DNA of 7,896 bases. It comes from an uncultured Alistipes sp. (lineage in GTDB: Bacteria; Bacteroidota; Bacteroidia; Bacteroidales; Rikenellaceae). Below, piece by piece: positions 5,775 through 7,896 of this stretch (positions within the stretch are counted from its first letter, which is position 1; every line of letters begins with the position of its first letter). The stretch covers positions 1-7,896 of the forward strand of contig CAMWYI010000085.1 in assembly GCA_947178455.1 (NCBI GenBank). Reading direction: 5' to 3'. Both the position numbers and the translations under genes were made by a program. The notes beneath the pieces are model-generated. The model searched no databases. It had not been told where the DNA came from and worked only from the letters and a program-made list of their open reading frames with translations.

Positions 5775-6922
5775 ACGCGGACGTCTTTGCGGAGCAACGA
5801 CAGCGAGAGCAGCAACGACCAGCAGGGGCTGAACAGGTCGTAGAGGAAGTAAGCCAGCAGCATGCTGCTTTCGCCGAGCCGCTGGGCGATGCGGCGCACC
5901 TCGATGATGACCGCCAAGTAGCGCAGCAGGAGCAGCAGCACTGCGGCGAGTTTGTATTCGAGCGGCATGACGGCTATGGCGCACAGCACGGCCAAGAAAA
6001 AGAGTACGCGCGAACCGACCTCCCACTGGGTGTAGTTGCGCACGGCATGCGGATAGAACCGGTGGGCCGAAGCGTAATAACGCAGCCGGTTGAGCCACCA
6101 GCCCATTCCGCCCCATGTTTTTTCGCGCAGGGTTGCCTGCGGCGTGAGGATGACGCTCACGTTGTCGCGGGTCATGACCTGCTGCATGAACAGGTCGTCC
6201 TCGCCGATGTTCATGTTGAGCTGGCCGAATCCGTTGGCTCCGAAGTAGATTTTTTTCGTGAAGCCGAGGTTGTGGAACGTGCCGCGATAGGGGCGGCGGG
6301 CAATGGCGCGGGCGAGCCACGAGGCCGAGTGCATCATCCGCCACGTGCGCATGAAGCGGTTTTTCGGCCCTTTTTCCTGTTCCACGCCGCAGTAACCCAC
6401 CACGATGTCGCCGCGCAGGAATCCGCGCGCCATGAGCGAAAGCCAGCGGTCGGATTGCGGGCAGGCGTCGGTCGAGGTGAAAATCATGCAGTCGTAATGG
6501 GCCGATTTGATGCCGACGTTGAGCGCCATTTTGCGCGAAATGGGAAAACGGGGGTCGAACAGAATTTTCGAGGTGTAAATCTGCGGGAACGAATTTTTCA
6601 GCCGCAGCAGGTCTTCGTAGAAATCGTTGTCCTGTCCCACGTAGACGATGACCACTTCGTAGGCCGGATAGTTCTGGGCCAGCAGCAGCGGCAGCCGTTC
6701 TTCGACGAACGTATATTCTTCGGCGAACATCGGCACGATGACCGACACGGGCGGTTCTTTTTCGCGGATTTGCGTGCGGCGGTTGTTCCGGTACGAAGGA
6801 ATCCGTCCGTACGAGAAGACGTAATAATAGAATTGTACGCCGAACAATACCAGCAGAATGCCTGCAAGTGCGACTCCCTGCCAGCCGTAGGCGGCCAAAA
6901 ACGGTTCCAAAAATTGTTCCAT
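5765..6922 (-). CDS. Membrane-bound family-2 glycosyltransferase
   Basis: This 385-residue protein transfers a sugar from an activated donor at the membrane. A transmembrane helix lies near 15-36, then a GT-A domain: PPVSVIVPMFAEE (57-69), YEVVIVYVGQDND (88-100), SRKMALNVGIKSA (129-141) and the metal-site region FTSTDACP (148-155, with TDA for the usual DxD). NIGEDDLFMQQV (238-249) holds the acidic catalytic-base motif, and WWLNRLRYYASAHRF (275-289) replaces a classic QxxRW. Three more helices near 304-320, 325-341 and 354-376 close the protein. I chose the ATG at 6922: a possible start at 6991 would lie upstream of the transcription start predicted from the promoter at 6989-7020 and would add a basic, Arg/His-rich leader. 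It is the first gene of an operon with the sigma factor. The acceptor (cell-surface glycan, lipid or other) is unknown. Confidence 0.85.
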   Translation of the reverse strand: MEQFLEPFLAAYGWQGVALAGILLVLFGVQFYYYVFSYGRIPSYRNNRRTQIREKEPPVSVIVPMFAEEYTFVEERLPLLLAQNYPAYEVVIVYVGQDNDFYEDLLRLKNSFPQIYTSKILFDPRFPISRKMALNVGIKSAHYDCMIFTSTDACPQSDRWLSLMARGFLRGDIVVGYCGVEQEKGPKNRFMRTWRMMHSASWLARAIARRPYRGTFHNLGFTKKIYFGANGFGQLNMNIGEDDLFMQQVMTRDNVSVILTPQATLREKTWGGMGWWLNRLRYYASAHRFYPHAVRNYTQWEVGSRVLFFLAVLCAIAVMPLEYKLAAVLLLLLRYLAVIIEVRRIAQRLGESSMLLAYFLYDLFSPCWSLLLSLSLLRKDVRVWR

Positions 6923-6988
6923 AATGATAATGGTGTGCGTATTCCGATGCGCGCGGTGCGGTTTTCGTGCCGACTTCCGCCTTTGGGA

Positions 6989-7020
6989 CAAAGATACAAA
7001 AAGCCGAAAGCAATGCCAAA
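6989..7020 (-). promoter_or_regulatory. Bacteroidetes-type promoter of the glycosyltransferase-sigma-rsmG operon
   Basis: On the minus strand TTTG (7020-7017) and TATCTTTG (6996-6989) are separated by exactly 20 nt, matching the Bacteroidetes -33 TTTG / -7 TAnnTTTG promoter. Transcription would begin near 6980, leaving a leader of roughly 60 nt before the ATG at 6922. The -33 element lies inside the hairpin described for 6998-7041. Confidence 0.7.
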
Positions 7021-7041
7021 TTTATTTGAGCATTGCTTTCG
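6998..7041 (-). terminator. Rho-independent terminator downstream of the membrane protein gene
   Basis: CGAAAGCAATGC (7005-7016) and GCATTGCTTTCG (7030-7041) form a perfect 12-bp stem. Inside it CAAA (7017-7020) can pair with TTTG (7025-7028), leaving a TTTA loop. On the minus strand the stem is followed after two bases by five T (7002-6998). On the plus strand no T-run follows, so it terminates minus-strand transcripts, that is, the gene at 7195-7896, about 150 nt after its stop codon. The 7042-7194 stretch between shows no gene, only AT-rich sequence. Confidence 0.7.
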
Positions 7042-7194
7042 ACGATACAGCCAAAAGAAAGAAAAGCTGGCAAACTTTGCAAGTATGTCTTTGTATCTGT
7101 TGAGAAAACGCGTGGAAAAAAATTCCCCGTTCTCTACTTTTTAAGAACTTTATGTTGCTTATACATTGAGGTGCTCTAAAATTAGGCCTTGAAT

Positions 7195-7896
7195 TTATTT
7201 TCGGAATACTCCTTTGATTTTTTGCCAAACGTTGTATTGCCACTGGCGGCGCAGTCGCATTTGTTCGATATTTTCCATCGTCTTGCGGTTCGGGTCGTGG
7301 TATGCGCCACGTTCACGCAGCCAAATTGTATCGCGGGCAAGTGTGTCTACCAAAATGTCAGAACCCCACGTGTGCCGATAAAACGTGCTTCGGTAATTGC
7401 TGGCTGTCGAATCCGCAGGAGTCAGCACGCAAATATCCTCTGTGTCGTTAAATCCCCAAAAAGAGGTTCTTGCAAACCCATAAATAGGCCAATAGCGATT
7501 CGAAAAGGTCTCGGCTGCGGGTGTTCGTCCCATATAAATGCCGTATGTAGCCTCATCGGCAAACCAGACTATCGGCATGGCCATCGCAAAATCGAGCCAC
7601 AGAACAGCGGTCCAGAGGGCATTTTTTCCACAGGTTGAGAACCGTTCGGCGCGTAAGTTACGCAGGAAAATCGGCAATAGCGAAGCCAGTAGTACAAAAC
7701 AGAACGGCATATAGACCAGCCAATTATGATAGATCGACCACGATAGATATTCCACCTTGTACCAAAAGACAACCGACGCAGATACCAGCACAAAGAGGGC
7801 GATAAAGAGTTGTCTAATCGGTTTTGCCAATTTACGGATGTTGAACCAAATCACTGTGAGTGCAATCAAAAAGGCCCAAATGCCTGCAATCGTATT
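7195..7896 (-). CDS. Unrecognised multi-pass membrane protein, N-terminus beyond the window
   Basis: Only the last 233 residues are visible; the frame stays open to the window edge at 7896, so the start lies outside. In the visible part, hydrophobic segments fall at about residues 1-18, 30-46, 58-77 and 93-113, the first being cut by the edge. Short basic loops such as RKLAKPIRQ and RNLRAER lie between them. The C-terminal 120 residues are soluble, rich in Trp, Tyr and Arg (SNRYWPIYGF, RSTFYRHTWGS), and end in a basic tail (RLRRQWQYNVWQKIKGVFRK). I do not recognise the family and see no catalytic motif I would name. GC is about 40-43% in two 60-nt samples, well below the neighbouring operon, which suggests a different history or a less constrained gene. 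A TAA stop at 7195-7197 is followed by a 150-nt untranslated stretch and a terminator. The reading frame itself is well supported; function is unknown. Confidence 0.75.
   Translation of the reverse strand, partial: NTIAGIWAFLIALTVIWFNIRKLAKPIRQLFIALFVLVSASVVFWYKVEYLSWSIYHNWLVYMPFCFVLLASLLPIFLRNLRAERFSTCGKNALWTAVLWLDFAMAMPIVWFADEATYGIYMGRTPAAETFSNRYWPIYGFARTSFWGFNDTEDICVLTPADSTASNYRSTFYRHTWGSDILVDTLARDTIWLRERGAYHDPNRKTMENIEQMRLRRQWQYNVWQKIKGVFRK

Noticed and set aside
5775..7082. In-frame extension making the sigma factor a 621-residue protein
   Set aside because: The extension overlaps the glycosyltransferase in another frame, is Arg/Pro/His-rich without domain character, and the ATG at 5774 gives a normal ECF length.
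7070..7093. Small palindrome GCAAACTTTGC with a nearby TGTCTTTG, as a possible plus-strand promoter
   Set aside because: The spacing of the TTTG elements is far too short and no plus-strand gene lies downstream.
5699..7144. 481-codon plus-strand frame opposite the glycosyltransferase
   Set aside because: Antisense shadow of a gene with clear GT2 motifs; no promoter or start context and no recognisable domain.
7022..7243. 73-codon minus-strand frame between the membrane protein and the glycosyltransferase
   Set aside because: It overlaps the 3' end of the membrane protein gene and the terminator hairpin, and has no promoter or domain.

Overview
The window most likely comes from a gut-type member of the Bacteroidales, and the Rikenellaceae/Alistipes group fits best. 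The reasons are the roughly 60% GC of the core genes, the absence of Shine-Dalgarno leaders, promoter elements of the Bacteroidetes TAnnTTTG type, a lipoprotein combining an OmpA-like and a TPR region, and a GlsA/GlsB-type acyltransferase pair. The taxonomic call is inference; no rRNA or marker search was possible.

Layout. Positions 64-1794 (+) encode a 576-residue lipoprotein with an OmpA-like and a TPR-like segment, closed by a tandem hairpin terminator. Positions 2017-4415 (+) hold three genes in one direction: a PlsC-type O-acyltransferase (GlsA-like), a hemolysin-like GNAT N-acyltransferase (GlsB-like), and a small exported thioredoxin. The first two are the pair known in Bacteroides to make N-acyl-glycine and glycine lipids. 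A hairpin at 4416-4457 separates this group from a convergent minus-strand cluster.

The minus-strand cluster runs 6922 to 4479: a membrane family-2 glycosyltransferase, an ECF-type sigma factor whose start codon overlaps the glycosyltransferase stop by 10 nt, and rsmG (16S rRNA m7G methyltransferase). A well-formed Bacteroidetes promoter lies at 6989-7020. Between the sigma factor and rsmG, the rsmG start site is present in three tandem copies about 37-38 nt apart. The two upstream copies are five-codon mini-ORFs ending in TGA.

The right end (7195-7896, minus) is the C-terminal part of an unrecognised multi-pass membrane protein, cut by the window edge. Its GC is clearly lower (about 40-43% in two sampled stretches, against 60% in a sampled stretch of the glycosyltransferase), so a compositional boundary lies near 7040. 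A 12-bp perfect hairpin with a T-run there looks like the terminator of that gene and overlaps the promoter of the glycosyltransferase operon.

Most of the window is ordinary core genome. The points most worth a second look are the repeated rsmG start region, the terminator/promoter overlap, the glycosyltransferase-sigma coupling and the glycine-lipid gene pair. I see no CRISPR array, tRNA, rRNA, insertion sequence or defence system.
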